Part shown: one piece after another, positions 28,135 to 39,045 of the stretch
How positions within the stretch are numbered: position 1 is the stretch's first letter
Layout: every line of letters starts with the position of its first letter
NCBI RefSeq assembly: GCF_001039355.2
Contig: NW_019773513.1
Location: 524,245 to 588,244 of the forward strand
Source of the DNA: Lingula anatina
Taxonomy: Eukaryota > Brachiopoda > Lingulata > Lingulida > Lingulidae
Direction: 5' to 3'
Length of the DNA stretch: 64,000 bases
Position numbers and translations under genes: made by a program
The notes under the pieces: model-generated
The model's input: the letters and a program-made list of their open reading frames with translations, nothing else
Database searches by the model: none
What the model was told of the DNA's origin: nothing

Positions 28135-28147
28135 GAAATTCATTTGT

Positions 28148-28153
28148 AATAAA
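28148..28153 (+). promoter_or_regulatory. Candidate polyadenylation signal after the SLC22-like exon
   Basis: AATAAA 14 nt after the stop codon. Such a short 3' UTR is unusual but possible. Confidence 0.35.
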
Positions 28154-29794
28154 CACTATGTTCATTAGTGTGACAGTTAAGATAGTGGTGGCATTTTAAC
28201 TTTATTAACTTGGGCTTTTTACAGTATTTTTAAGCAGCAGGTAATAAGTAGTTTACTTGCAGCAATACCATTTCTGAAGTAAAAAGACCATGTTTTAATT
28301 ATTAACCACATCTTCCTAAACATCTTTAACATTATTTGATACTGTATTGGTTATCAATAAAGAAAAGAAGAGAGTTTTACAAACTGAATAACCTTAATTT
28401 TAAAATTCCTCTCTGNGGGGGGGGGGGGTTGAGAGAGTGGTCGCTTCCAGATTTTAGATTTCCAGAGGTTGGCTTGGCATCTCGGCCAACGTTATAACTT
28501 TACATATATGGTCTGGAGAAACAAAATTGTTTCAAATTGTTATACAAGCTGTGATTTAAAAAAAAACAAACTTTTTCTAGGTTAATTTTCACACAGATGG
28601 AATATTCCAGTAATTTTTTTCTTTTATTATTCTTATTATTTAGTTAGTTAGTTAGTTATCTATTTATTTGCATGTAATGCCTTGGCGAATTGCCACCCTC
28701 AATTATACTGCAACAATATTTAACCTTCATGAGAATAAAGATGTTTAAAAAAAATCCATTTATTTATTTTTTTCTTGGACAAACTAACTGAGCCTGTCTT
28801 GTAACCTTTGAAGGTAGTTGTCACATCGAGGCCAAGATGCGGGAAGCGACATTCCCTGACCCACGAGTACAGGATGCCGACGACGTGTTTTCTCCAACAG
28901 TTATCGTTATATTTTATGCACAAGCTAGAACAGAGAAATTACTAAAGTGTACAGGTTGTTGGTCACTGGATAATAGTGATTGTACATAAACAGGATCCAA
29001 ATTTGCTCTGAAGGTGAAACTAGCTTTCCAAATTCTTTCATAATTCATTCTGCATTGTGAAGCTCTCCGAGAGCAGTCTACCTTACTAATCTTTTCTCTT
29101 GTTATAGATACACATTCGGAAACAAGAGTGCGTTTTAGGACAAGGTCATTTAGCAACACTTTATGTTAAAAGTTGCACACTCACTTGATTATATACCTTT
29201 ACACTGGCTTCCCTTTGATACTGATCTGTTTTGAAGCCAAGCCAAAGGAAGTCGCAGTCGTGTTGTTGCATTAGCATGTGAAAGTAGATAGCAACCCAGT
29301 GGCCGTGATTTGCAGTCTAGACGTCGTCTTACTCAGTAACAGGTAGGTAAATAGTGTGTGATGTAGGTTAGCTTATACTGATTTCATACTCCATACACAA
29401 CATATATTATATACCCTGTATATATACTCGTCTACTTCTTCACTACTGCATTAACTACTGTGGTAGTTCGATCATGAAAAAAAAGTTGTGTTTTTATTGA
29501 AATTCATTTGTACAGTTTGTTGATAATGATCACACATTGAAAGTTTTTTTGGGGGGTTCATAGTTTCACATTCATTAAATGTAACCTTTCGAAATGTATA
29601 CAAACACAAACACACTTACAATAAACTGAATGTAGACAAATAAATGATATGCACTGAAATGTTTTTGGGACCATGTTTTTGTTTGAAAGATATTTATGTA
29701 TGTGTAGACTATGAGTCCCATGATTCAAGTATCAAGATATTTTCATGTCAATGACTTAATTATTTCAACTGCAGCAACTGCATAGCCAATCAAA
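28154..29794. other. Spacer and probable 5' UTR region of PORCN
   Basis: Contains an assembly N at 28416 followed by a G run, an AGTT microsatellite (~28640-28660), and no recognised coding exon. CAGTAACAG followed by GTAGGT at ~29343 is a possible 5' UTR donor. TTTCAACTGCAG at ~29774 is the matching acceptor, 20 nt before the PORCN start codon. Confidence 0.4.
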
Positions 29795-32700
29795 ATGGAC
29801 ATGATGTACGACACATTCGATGACATGGAAGGTGATGGCTATGACGTGATGTACCCTGACGACATGGCGGACATGGAGGCCTGGATGGCGGAGCACGGAG
29901 AGGATTACTTTGACACCCAGGCAGAGCAGCTGGCCACCCGCGCCCCTCTTTGGGAGTACCTGCCCAGCTGTGGCTCAGAGACGCTGATGCAGACCCTGGT
30001 TTATGTTTATCCTCTGCTGGGACTGTGCTTTCTCTTCAATATGTGCTGTCGCCTACAGCAGACTTCAAGGAATGGTGAAAATGGTGAGTTTTGAAATGGT
30101 TTAAAGTTGTATATAATCATAAGGGAGGAATATGCATTGTTGTGAGTAAGCCCTTGTTTAAGACTGATTTTGATTTGTGATTCAAAAGCCTCATAGATAA
30201 GGTTCGAGTAATTTAACCCTACCTGATCTTGATATTCTGGAACCATGGAAGTAAGGTAACCCTTTTACATGTAATTTATTCCCTGGAAGACCATCAACTT
30301 TTATTTGATGGAAATACATTATGTACAGTGTAGGATAATACCAGTGACAGTCAATAATACTTCTGGATATTATTAAATCCAGACCAAAAACCAAACATAA
30401 TTTGAAATTAAAGTTCTCAATTCATTTCAGAGGAGGAAGGGGTCACCATCCCCAGAGAAGTTGCTCACATGACCTCAGTCCTGACAGGACTTGTGGCCTG
30501 CCATATCTTCTTCCAGAGTCTGTTCCTCTACCTAGTGTTACTGCTGCTGCTCGCATATACACTACTGCTGCTGGTGCATAGGGTGTCCCCAGGGTATTGT
30601 GGACTGGTGGTGTCCTCTGTCACTGTAATGTATATTATAACATGGTATGTGTACTGTTATATGGACTGTGACTGCAGTGTATGTATTTAAGGGATGTAGA
30701 AGTGTGTAATGTGACTGAAATGTGGTTGGAATGCATGTATGAAGTTTTGCTGTCTAGCAAAGACTTTCATCAGTTGTGTTATGCACTCAAAGTTACAGTA
30801 AATTATAGTTTCTTTAAAGACCTGCTAAACTGAGATATTGCACTGAAATATAAGGGTGTCAATAATACTGAGTTTTGCTGTTGTTTGAAGAATCTATTAT
30901 TTTAAACTTTTATATGCAGGAGTATAGATTGCCCAAGCTTTATCAGTAATCTGAATGGCAGAGCTACATTTTGATGAAGTCCTTACAGCATATGAAAACC
31001 TTTAGCTTATTGCTGTAGCATTTTGTAAGGCAAGCTCTCAAAGTTACATGTTTGTTGACATCTTTTGCATAAGATTTTAATATTTAATGAACAATTCTCT
31101 TTAAAAACAAAATCATCTTACATGTGTCAGTACTGTTGAATCAATTAACTTAAAGATGGACATTTTGAATTATATTGTAGATCTATGAACTTTTAAACAT
31201 AATGTTTTTTCTTGATGTTTTAGTGAATTGTTTTTAGTTGAAACTGAGAAGTGGCATAAAATCAGAGGTTTGCAGAATTTGAATGCTTTTTGATATGTTG
31301 ATTAATGTTTATAGAATATTATGATAATTACATACTAGTTAATTATGCATTTTGTCTTGTAACTGTTACATTAAATAAATTTTTCTATTTGAAACAATTA
31401 TTTTATGATAATTTGACCATTTCTTATTTAAATTCCTTTTATTCATCAATTATTACAATTATAATTGATAATTGAATTTTATACAGGTGCTCAAATGGTG
31501 CTATCCATGAAGATAATCTCGGTGGCCTTTGATGTGGACACTGGTCACCTGGGAGTGCCCAGGGTGTGGGAGTTTGCTGGCTACTGCCTCCATGTGGGAA
31601 CTGTGATATTTGGACCATGGGTGCCCTATAAACAGTATAATGCTCTGTTCTTGAAACAGGATGAAGGGAGAGGAGTATGTTTGTTGATTTAGCTATTCTT
31701 TAATTTATTTTAATTGAAAAAAAAAATTCTTTATATATCATGAATGGTGTGCAGTTTTTGTGATGTTAATTTATTTTGAATAAGTTTTAAAATATCATCA
31801 GATAACTTTAAGTCATTAACAAATGCTGCAATCATCTTTAAATTGACAAAGATTTATATGTAATTAATTTTATTTCGTATTCCAGATATTCTCTTGGCTG
31901 CTGAAGATGTTTTTCAGCTTGGTATTATCTTTATTTTGTCTTTTCTGGTCCACGTGTTGTCTTCACTGGTTAATCCTGGAACATTTCCATAAGTAAGTAA
32001 ATAATGATGTATTTCATTAATTATTGCACTGGCATATGAACTTTGCGTTTCCAGTGCAGACAACTGAATTTTCAGTTTTCTTTTCACTTTTGAATAATGA
32101 TTTTCTCTGAATTTTTATATTTTGATAGAAATCAATCTTTAACTGCTCTGTTTAGAGTTATAACAATTTAAATCTTTATTTGTCAAGTAAAACACAAACC
32201 TAAAAAAATCTCCACAATGCCAATAAACAACTCCAATTTTAATTAAAACATAGCTAGTAAGAAAGAGTATAATTGTTATTGAATCTATTGTATGAATGAA
32301 CTTTAGATTTTTTCAACTACCCTTTCAGATGGTTTGTGGCCTACAGAGATGCCCAGTCGTATAGATTTAGTCACTATTTTATCAGTTACCTGTCTGAAGT
32401 AACTGCCACCATGACTGGTATGACTGGGACTGTCAGTAATGGTGATTCTCAATGGTAAGTGGCATAGTGTTTATCAGTGATAAATATTATGCTGTTCTAG
32501 TTCTTCTTTCAAATGCCTAGAAGCAAATTATGACACACATCAAACTGAAATAATATAGATAATATATATCAGTTATGAGAAAAAAATGTTTAAAAATGAT
32601 AATGACACATGTACAATAAAAACTGTGTATTATTTGTTGAGCTACACAAAATTTTGGATGGTTTCTGGTGCCAGAATTTTTTTGTTAAGTGAAGAAGTGT

Positions 32701-35459
32701 ATATATATATATATATATATTGTAACTTCTACAATTTGTAATCAACTGGTTTTCATATTCAGGGATTTTGCTGTAGCCAGACCTTGTCACATTGAGGTTC
32801 CAAGGTCTTTGGTGGAGGTGGTCACCCACTGGAATCTCCCCATGCATTACTGGCTAAAGACTTGTGAGTAAATGCAGTGCGAAGTATTTGATAAATGGAA
32901 AATTTTTAGTGAAATGCATTCACCGTTTTTAGAACAAAGATGCAGAGAAAGAGCAGTTCTTAAAATTCCATTTTATTTTAATCAGCATAAGGGAAGTTTT
33001 GTTGAGTTATATTACATATATAAATTGAACCCAATGTTCATTCACAGTGTCCAGAAGTATTTAATCACATTACACACCAAGCTACAGTCTTTAAGTAAAT
33101 CTCTTTATGATAACAGTTATTAGTGAGTATAAGCAGAAAATTATTTGCATTGTCTAGTAGGTAATACTGCATGCTGGATATATTATACTCTTTTTGCACT
33201 GTTTCTTATGCCTGGTTTTCATTTATTTTCATTTCAGATGTTTTTAAGACTGCTAGACCTTTAGGAAACTTCACTGCCATATTACTCACCTATGCAGCAA
33301 GTTCAGTCCTCCATGTAAGTGTAATGGTCACATTCTATGGCATTGTTGTATTTATAATGTCCTTGATTTTTCTGCTTTACTAGAATAATTGGGCACTTAA
33401 TTATTTACGGATACGTTTTAGAGGACCTCAACACAACTAGGTTTACATCTCTGTATACAAATATGTATTGTATAAATATATACAGAGACAACTAGTAAAT
33501 AAATAAGACATTATGATTGAGAGGTAATACTATTTCCACATATTAGGCTAAACTAAATGTGAGTATTAAATGATAAAACTGTTATGTTTGTCTAGTAGTG
33601 GTATGGTTAGTGATAAACTTCATAATATCACCTCAAGTCTCTTTATGTGTGGCCATAGGTACTAATTGTGTAACCAAATAGTTGCATACAAATTATGCCT
33701 TTGGCTTTTTGTGAAATGTTTGCTTTTTTAATAAATTAAAAGTCGTGACTAGTTTATTGCAATTTTTTTATAATATATTTACTTGTTATTCACAGGGTTT
33801 GAATTTCCAGCTAGCTGCTGTTCTCTTTTCATTGGGTTTTTATTCCTATGTTGAATATGGTAAGTGTCAATGTGGTGCCATACACCTGTGCTGATAGATG
33901 CATTTTGATAGCTTGCTATCCAAAGTTTTAAACACTGCATTATATCTTTGATAGTATGTATTATTGTAATAGTTGTTACATTTTTTTTTCAAGTGGCCCA
34001 GAAAAGGCAGATGCATTCACATTTTTATAAGTCCCCTTTGAAGGTTTTAAATTACCTTCCCTAGGAATAGATATTTAAAGTCATTTGTTGTGCTTAATTA
34101 AAGGTTAAATCATTCAGCACTAAAATTAATTATTGAAGAAAAAATGAAGTGTTCATTCCACAGGTGTCCACACTATCTAATTGGACTGTTTAATATTTTT
34201 AGTCTTATTTTTTTAGTATTCCGCGGGAAGTTGGCCAGAATATTCAGTGCCTGTATCAAGGCAAAGAAGTGTAAACCTGAGTGTGAGCACACTTATAAGG
34301 CAGTAAGTTTTGTAAAATCTTGACCTTGATTTGTTGAAAAAGTAGGTGATTGGCCTCTGAGACATGTTTTATATAATGATTAAATCCTCATTACCATTAG
34401 CATTTATTAATATTTCCCTTAATACAAAGTTTTGTATCAACAGTTCCTTTTCTTGTATTCTATATTCTGTATACACCTTGCGTTAAACATTTCAATTTAT
34501 TGAACTTAGCGCTGGAGTATATTATAATATATTTTAAGTTTGTCTATCCAATTCAAATTTAATTTTTGTAGGGGGAATGGGTTAGTGTCTTTGTCTTAAA
34601 TCATGGTAAAAATGATCAAAAACAAATAAACTTTGGTGTAGGCACACTTTTCTTGTATTTCTCTTTCTTCCTATCTCAAAGTTTACGCTGACGTATCTAT
34701 GTTCTATAATTTCAGTCTCATCCATATGTGATAAGCACAAACCTGGTATTTGCCTCCCTGGCGCTGGCACATCTCACTTATCTTGGCCTGATGTTTGACA
34801 GCAGTGATCAGGAAGAGACGGTATGTATAACATTATGACTTGATGCCATCTTGAATTTGGAGGACAATTATGAAAAATGAACAAATAAAATGATGTCTTT
34901 TAAATAGTGTCTGTATGTGAATGTGATCTTTGAGTTACAAAATCTTTGTTTAGGGCCCATGTATTGGCATCTATTAAAAATTTATTAGTTGCACTATTAT
35001 ATTGGCTAGTTTATTTGCTTGTTGGTTAGTTTTTTGGGCATTTCTGAATAGTATTGTGCATGTTGTAATAAGACAAACACAAGTGCTGCATTTAGATTGA
35101 TATAAGATTTATCTTAACAGATAGCAATTTCCCCAAAAAGGGTAAGATGACTTAAAGCTTTGGCTTCCCAAGACGGTTGGTCTCTTTTACTCTGTCCTTG
35201 TTCCAGACAAGAAATTTCTAATTGAAATCAGAAATGAATTTCTTTTATCCATTGTTTTCTGCCTTAAGCAGCCTGAGACCCCAGATTGTAAGGCCTTCAA
35301 TAGGTTTCTACCCAATGTTTTCTAACAACCCCAAATCATATCTGTTATTTTTCATTCCAGGGTTACACCATGCAGCACACACTGAGGAAGTGGTCCAACC
35401 TAGGATTTGTCAGTCACTGGGTGGCTTTAGGGACCTTCATCTTTCATCTTCTCATTTGA
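29795..35459 (+). CDS. PORCN: Porcupine protein-serine O-palmitoleoyltransferase (complete, 12 exons)
   Basis: ER-membrane MBOAT enzyme that adds palmitoleate to Wnt proteins, needed for their secretion. Exons: 29795-30083, 30431-30644, 31224-31267, 31487-31674, 31886-31992, 32329-32454, 32763-32863, 33238-33314, 33796-33859, 34217-34302, 34716-34820, 35361-35459; 1500 nt, 499 aa. Family landmarks: [59 protein letters not shown] (conserved Asn347), and [12 protein letters not shown] with the MBOAT His382 as the last codon of exon 8. The tail [11 protein letters not shown] resembles vertebrate PORCN. Vertebrate proteins are ~460 aa; the excess is mainly an acidic, Met-rich N-terminus ([20 protein letters not shown]). 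The start is the first in-frame ATG after a TAG. The 44-nt exon 3 is required to keep frame and to align with the family. Confidence 0.97.
31224..31267 (+). other. PORCN: 44-nt micro-exon of PORCN
   Basis: Bounded by GATGTTTTAG and GTTTGC. It completes a codon begun by exon 2 and encodes [14 protein letters not shown] plus the first base of a Gly codon. Without it the exon 2 donor (phase 2) and the exon 4 acceptor (needs phase 1) are incompatible. With it the protein aligns without gaps to vertebrate PORCN around the WHK(M/I)RGAQM segment. Confidence 0.9.
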
Positions 35460-36699
35460 CAACAACAGCTGAAGTATCTTGAGGTCTTCCAGTTGGTGGT
35501 CATCCATTTTTACAAGTCAAGAAAGAGTAAACTTTTTCCAGACCCCCTACTCTTACAGAGAGCACAAGGTGAAAAGCTAAAAATGGTGACCTTTGCAGCT
35601 CACCCCTGGCAATTTGGACTATCATAATTATTGTCATTCCAAAATGTACAAAGGGCATTAAACCTCCCCCCCACCCACACACCCAAATATATGGTTTTTT
35701 ATACTTCTGAAAATGATGATAAAAATGGATGACCATTTAGAGCAAAATATTTTCCATCATTTCACACATATATGGTATTACATATCAAGGCATGTCTAGA
35801 GGTGTCATAGGGTCCTAAGTGCCATTCTTTTTCCATTGGTTTCATATCATTTCATATCACTGGCATTTATACTGGCATTGACAGAACAGGTTTCCTATGT
35901 CAACGAGACCAGATTATAGGCTGTGATAGTCCAGAAAACTGCTGATCATTTGATCTCAAGAAGATGTGACTGTAAGACCTACTGCACTGGACATTAAAAC
36001 ATTCTGACTGAAGTCATAATGAACAGCTCTATCAGACTGTTATGGCAGAATTACCAGTGGAAGTCACTAGGTTCTGTTGGCTTTGCATTTTTGGCTTCTT
36101 TTGAGAATCTCTTTCAGAAAATCTGTCAAGGTCAGGATATATTAATTCTTAAATTTTATCTTTGAGGTGTTGCTAGTCAAAAATGAACAAACTGATTCAG
36201 AACCAGTATTGCTGCTCTTTCTTTCTTGTTGGACATATGTTGTGGTTGTTGTTGGCCACCTTAGTCAATATTGCCCACCATGTGTACAGGAGATGACCTT
36301 ATATGTGGGCAGGTGACCTTAAACATAAACCTTAACAGACACTTTGGTTCTTGGCACATCAGAGAGGTATACTTACTGATCCAGAGTTATTTAGTCTTAG
36401 CGTGTAATTACACTACAGGTGGTTTTCTACAGGGTTGGTCAGTAATAACTGACAGCGTCAACTGCATGTATTCAGAGTATTCATGTGCATCAAATGCAGA
36501 AATGGTTAAAATGATGTATTTTTAGTCACTAAGTGGCACCCTTGTGTAATACCAGTGTTAGTCACTAGATGGTGCTGTAAGCACAGAAATATGCTGCTGA
36601 GCAAAATTTTGCATTTTTCATTCGTTGAGCTGTTATAATCATATTGTGGGGGGTTATAACTTTTAATAATATCTAGTTTAGGTAGTAGATAATGGTCCA

Positions 36700-36705
36700 A
36701 ATAAA
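36700..36705 (+). promoter_or_regulatory. Candidate polyadenylation signal of PORCN
   Basis: AATAAA about 1.24 kb after the PORCN stop codon. Another lies near 38029, so the 3' end is not fixed by the sequence. Confidence 0.3.
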
Positions 36706-36800
36706 TTTGACAACATTAGATATTGTCATATTAGGTCATGTTTTTTGTCACTTTTCGCAAAAAAAAAAGAGATGTATGCATGCAAATTAAAACCAAAAGT

Positions 36801-36915
36801 CACTTGATTGCAATCCCCTTTGTAATCCCTCTGTGGTCGGCTCCATTTTTCATTGCACAATCACCCATTTCTGGGACTGCAGAGAGGTTAGGGTGGAGTG
36901 GAGTGCAATCAAGTG
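36801..36915. repeat. Short inverted repeat in the PORCN 3' region
   Basis: Arms CACTTGATTGCAATCC (36801-36816) and GGAGTGCAATCAAGTG (36900-36915) are reverse complements at 15 of 16 positions, separated by 83 nt. It could be a tiny MITE or a hairpin in the PORCN 3' UTR. Confidence 0.55.
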
Positions 36916-36961
36916 TCTGTGGTGCAAGAGCTCAAACCTTGATAGTAACATGACTTGAAAC

Positions 36962-36971
36962 TAGATGGCGC
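36962..36971 (+). promoter_or_regulatory. Possible CTCF-like site
   Basis: TAGATGGCGC matches the conserved core of the CTCF consensus (YAGRKGGCRS). It lies between the convergent PORCN and GPCR genes. The same core occurs at 12069-12078 inside oxidase copy B. A 10-bp match is weak evidence. Confidence 0.25.
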
Positions 36972-39045
36972 TGGTAAACATTGTGTTTAAACCAAAGATT
37001 TACATGTGGGTATATATTTATGTGGGATAAACCAAAGGTGAAATGGTTTTTTAATGTGTTGATCTCTTATTGCAGAACTAACACTTGCGTCGAGGTAAAT
37101 GCTTACTACTCAAATACTATTAGTATGTATGATATTTGAGTGTCAGTTATATACTTAAAAAGTGTGTGAAATGTCTTCTGGGTTTGAAGCCTAACTAGAT
37201 AAATAAGTGCAATTACCAATTCTTACATTCTCATCTGGTGCAAAACGTTATCTTACAAGATGGTGCTAACGAATGTAATATTTTTAAATCTATTGTTCCG
37301 ATAAAAAATGTGAACTTAGGTAAGAAATGAACTGCTGAAGACTATTCAAATGCACTATACTGGGGGTATGAGCTAGTGTTGGAACTTATATTGTCTGTGT
37401 ATTTTGTGGGTTTTAGTCCATTTTACAAGGGTATGAAATACTTATTTATCCATTAATTTGTACTGTGACGGTTATCCGCGATTTGTTGTCTTACAAGATA
37501 AGTTATTACTGTACTTACTGATATTTATTACACTGCCAATTACATCAATAGTTAAACTAATTACTGATATGTGAATATAGTGAGTTCTTTGTAGTTCATA
37601 CGTGTAACCCCAATATATACCGGTATACATATAGTTGAATACCTATCTCCAAAACATTGAATCTTAAACGATTATAACTATTCACTTATGCCATCTTCAA
37701 TGACATTTATACCACTAGTGTCTTCAAGAATCTGCGAGATTCTCTTATTAGCCAATCTGTATGTCACTTGCATTTTGGATTTTCTCACTTTACTACTTAC
37801 TGTAAGTTAAGCCATCATAACCTGGCAGGAAATGCGGACACAACGAGAACTTGTCATCTGTACTTTAAAATCCTATGTAATATATATTTCTAAAAAAGTG
37901 TGGTAGGTTTTGTTATGAGGTGGACACGGTTTTATGGTGCAAAATTGATATAAACGTTTTTGTGGACAGGTGTTGTTGGGTTGATATGAATAAGGTGTTT
38001 TTTTTAATATCTTTTTAGGTAAGGTGGTAAATAAATGATGCATTTATTTCTGCATAATAAATGATTTGTCTTATGCATTATCGTGCATATTATCGTTTGA
38101 TATCATATTAAAAAGCAAGTCGCAAAAGCAAGTAGTTAGCAAAGTGGATAAAAAAGGCAGTCTATATTTGTCTTGTTGATTCTAGTTCTTGAGCAAGACG
38201 TGTTTGACACGGAGGGGCGCATAAAAAAGTGGTGCCCATAAAATGTACAGATCTGAATAAAAATATTTTTATGGATAATATTATGAAAATGTACCGAATG
38301 GAATCCCCCCCCCCCCCCATTTTCAAGTGCTGTTGTTTTTTTAGCATTTGCTGGTGGCTTTGTGGTGCTTAAAATGAGCATGGTCATAAGACCATAAAAA
38401 AGTAATACAATGAACTCGTGACCAAGAATGAGTTTATTTGCAGCACACCGATAGACAACTCTCCGCCTGACTCGCGTACCTGTGAACATTTGGTATAATA
38501 GTAACTCTTCCGGCAAACGAGAGGCACGCTATTAAAGCATATAATGTAAAAATGCCCCTCTCAGGTTTTCTCCCACATTATTTGTACTTCATAATAAGTG
38601 ATCAGTGGTAATGAGCATCATTTTATTTTCTCTGCTTTAAAATGAAATGTTATCTCGGTTTACAGGCTAAGCGATCAATAAAGCTAAAGTGCATTGTCGG
38701 ATTCTGTTCCATTTTTCGGTTCATAACTCGTGTTGCGTGTCCAAACTGAAGTTTGGTCCATAAGCATTCTTACACTAGAAAATGATTTAAAAAAATCCTT
38801 ATGTGTAACACACTATCGGAGAATGGGCTCATCCTGTTCATCTAAGCACAACAACCCAAGTTGACCAAATAGCTATAGTCGGGCGTGATCATCGCTAACA
38901 CAATCGCCGCTAACACAATCCTCGCATTATTGATCCGGGACATCCAAGCGCAATCGAAATATCCGATTAGCTATTTATCTTTTTGTATAACACATTTTGA
39001 TTTTTAAAAATCATTAAAAACAAGATCGCATAAATAAGTAACTGG

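Larger units (their letters stand above)
35460..39045. other. PORCN 3' flank and convergent spacer with the GPCR
   Basis: No coding region recognised. PORCN transcripts (plus) and GPCR transcripts (minus) converge here. AATAAA at 36700-36705 and again near 38029 are candidate PORCN polyadenylation signals. TTTATT near 38622 is one for the GPCR. Also present: an inverted repeat at 36801-36915, a TAGATGGCGC motif at 36962-36971 and a C-run near 38307-38319. Open frames here, such as 38136-38516 on the minus strand, have no family features. Confidence 0.5.

Noticed and set aside
38136-38516. 126-codon minus-strand frame downstream of the GPCR
   Set aside because: It crosses a C-run that codes for Gly repeats. 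No start context or motif, and it lies in the expected 3' UTR zone.
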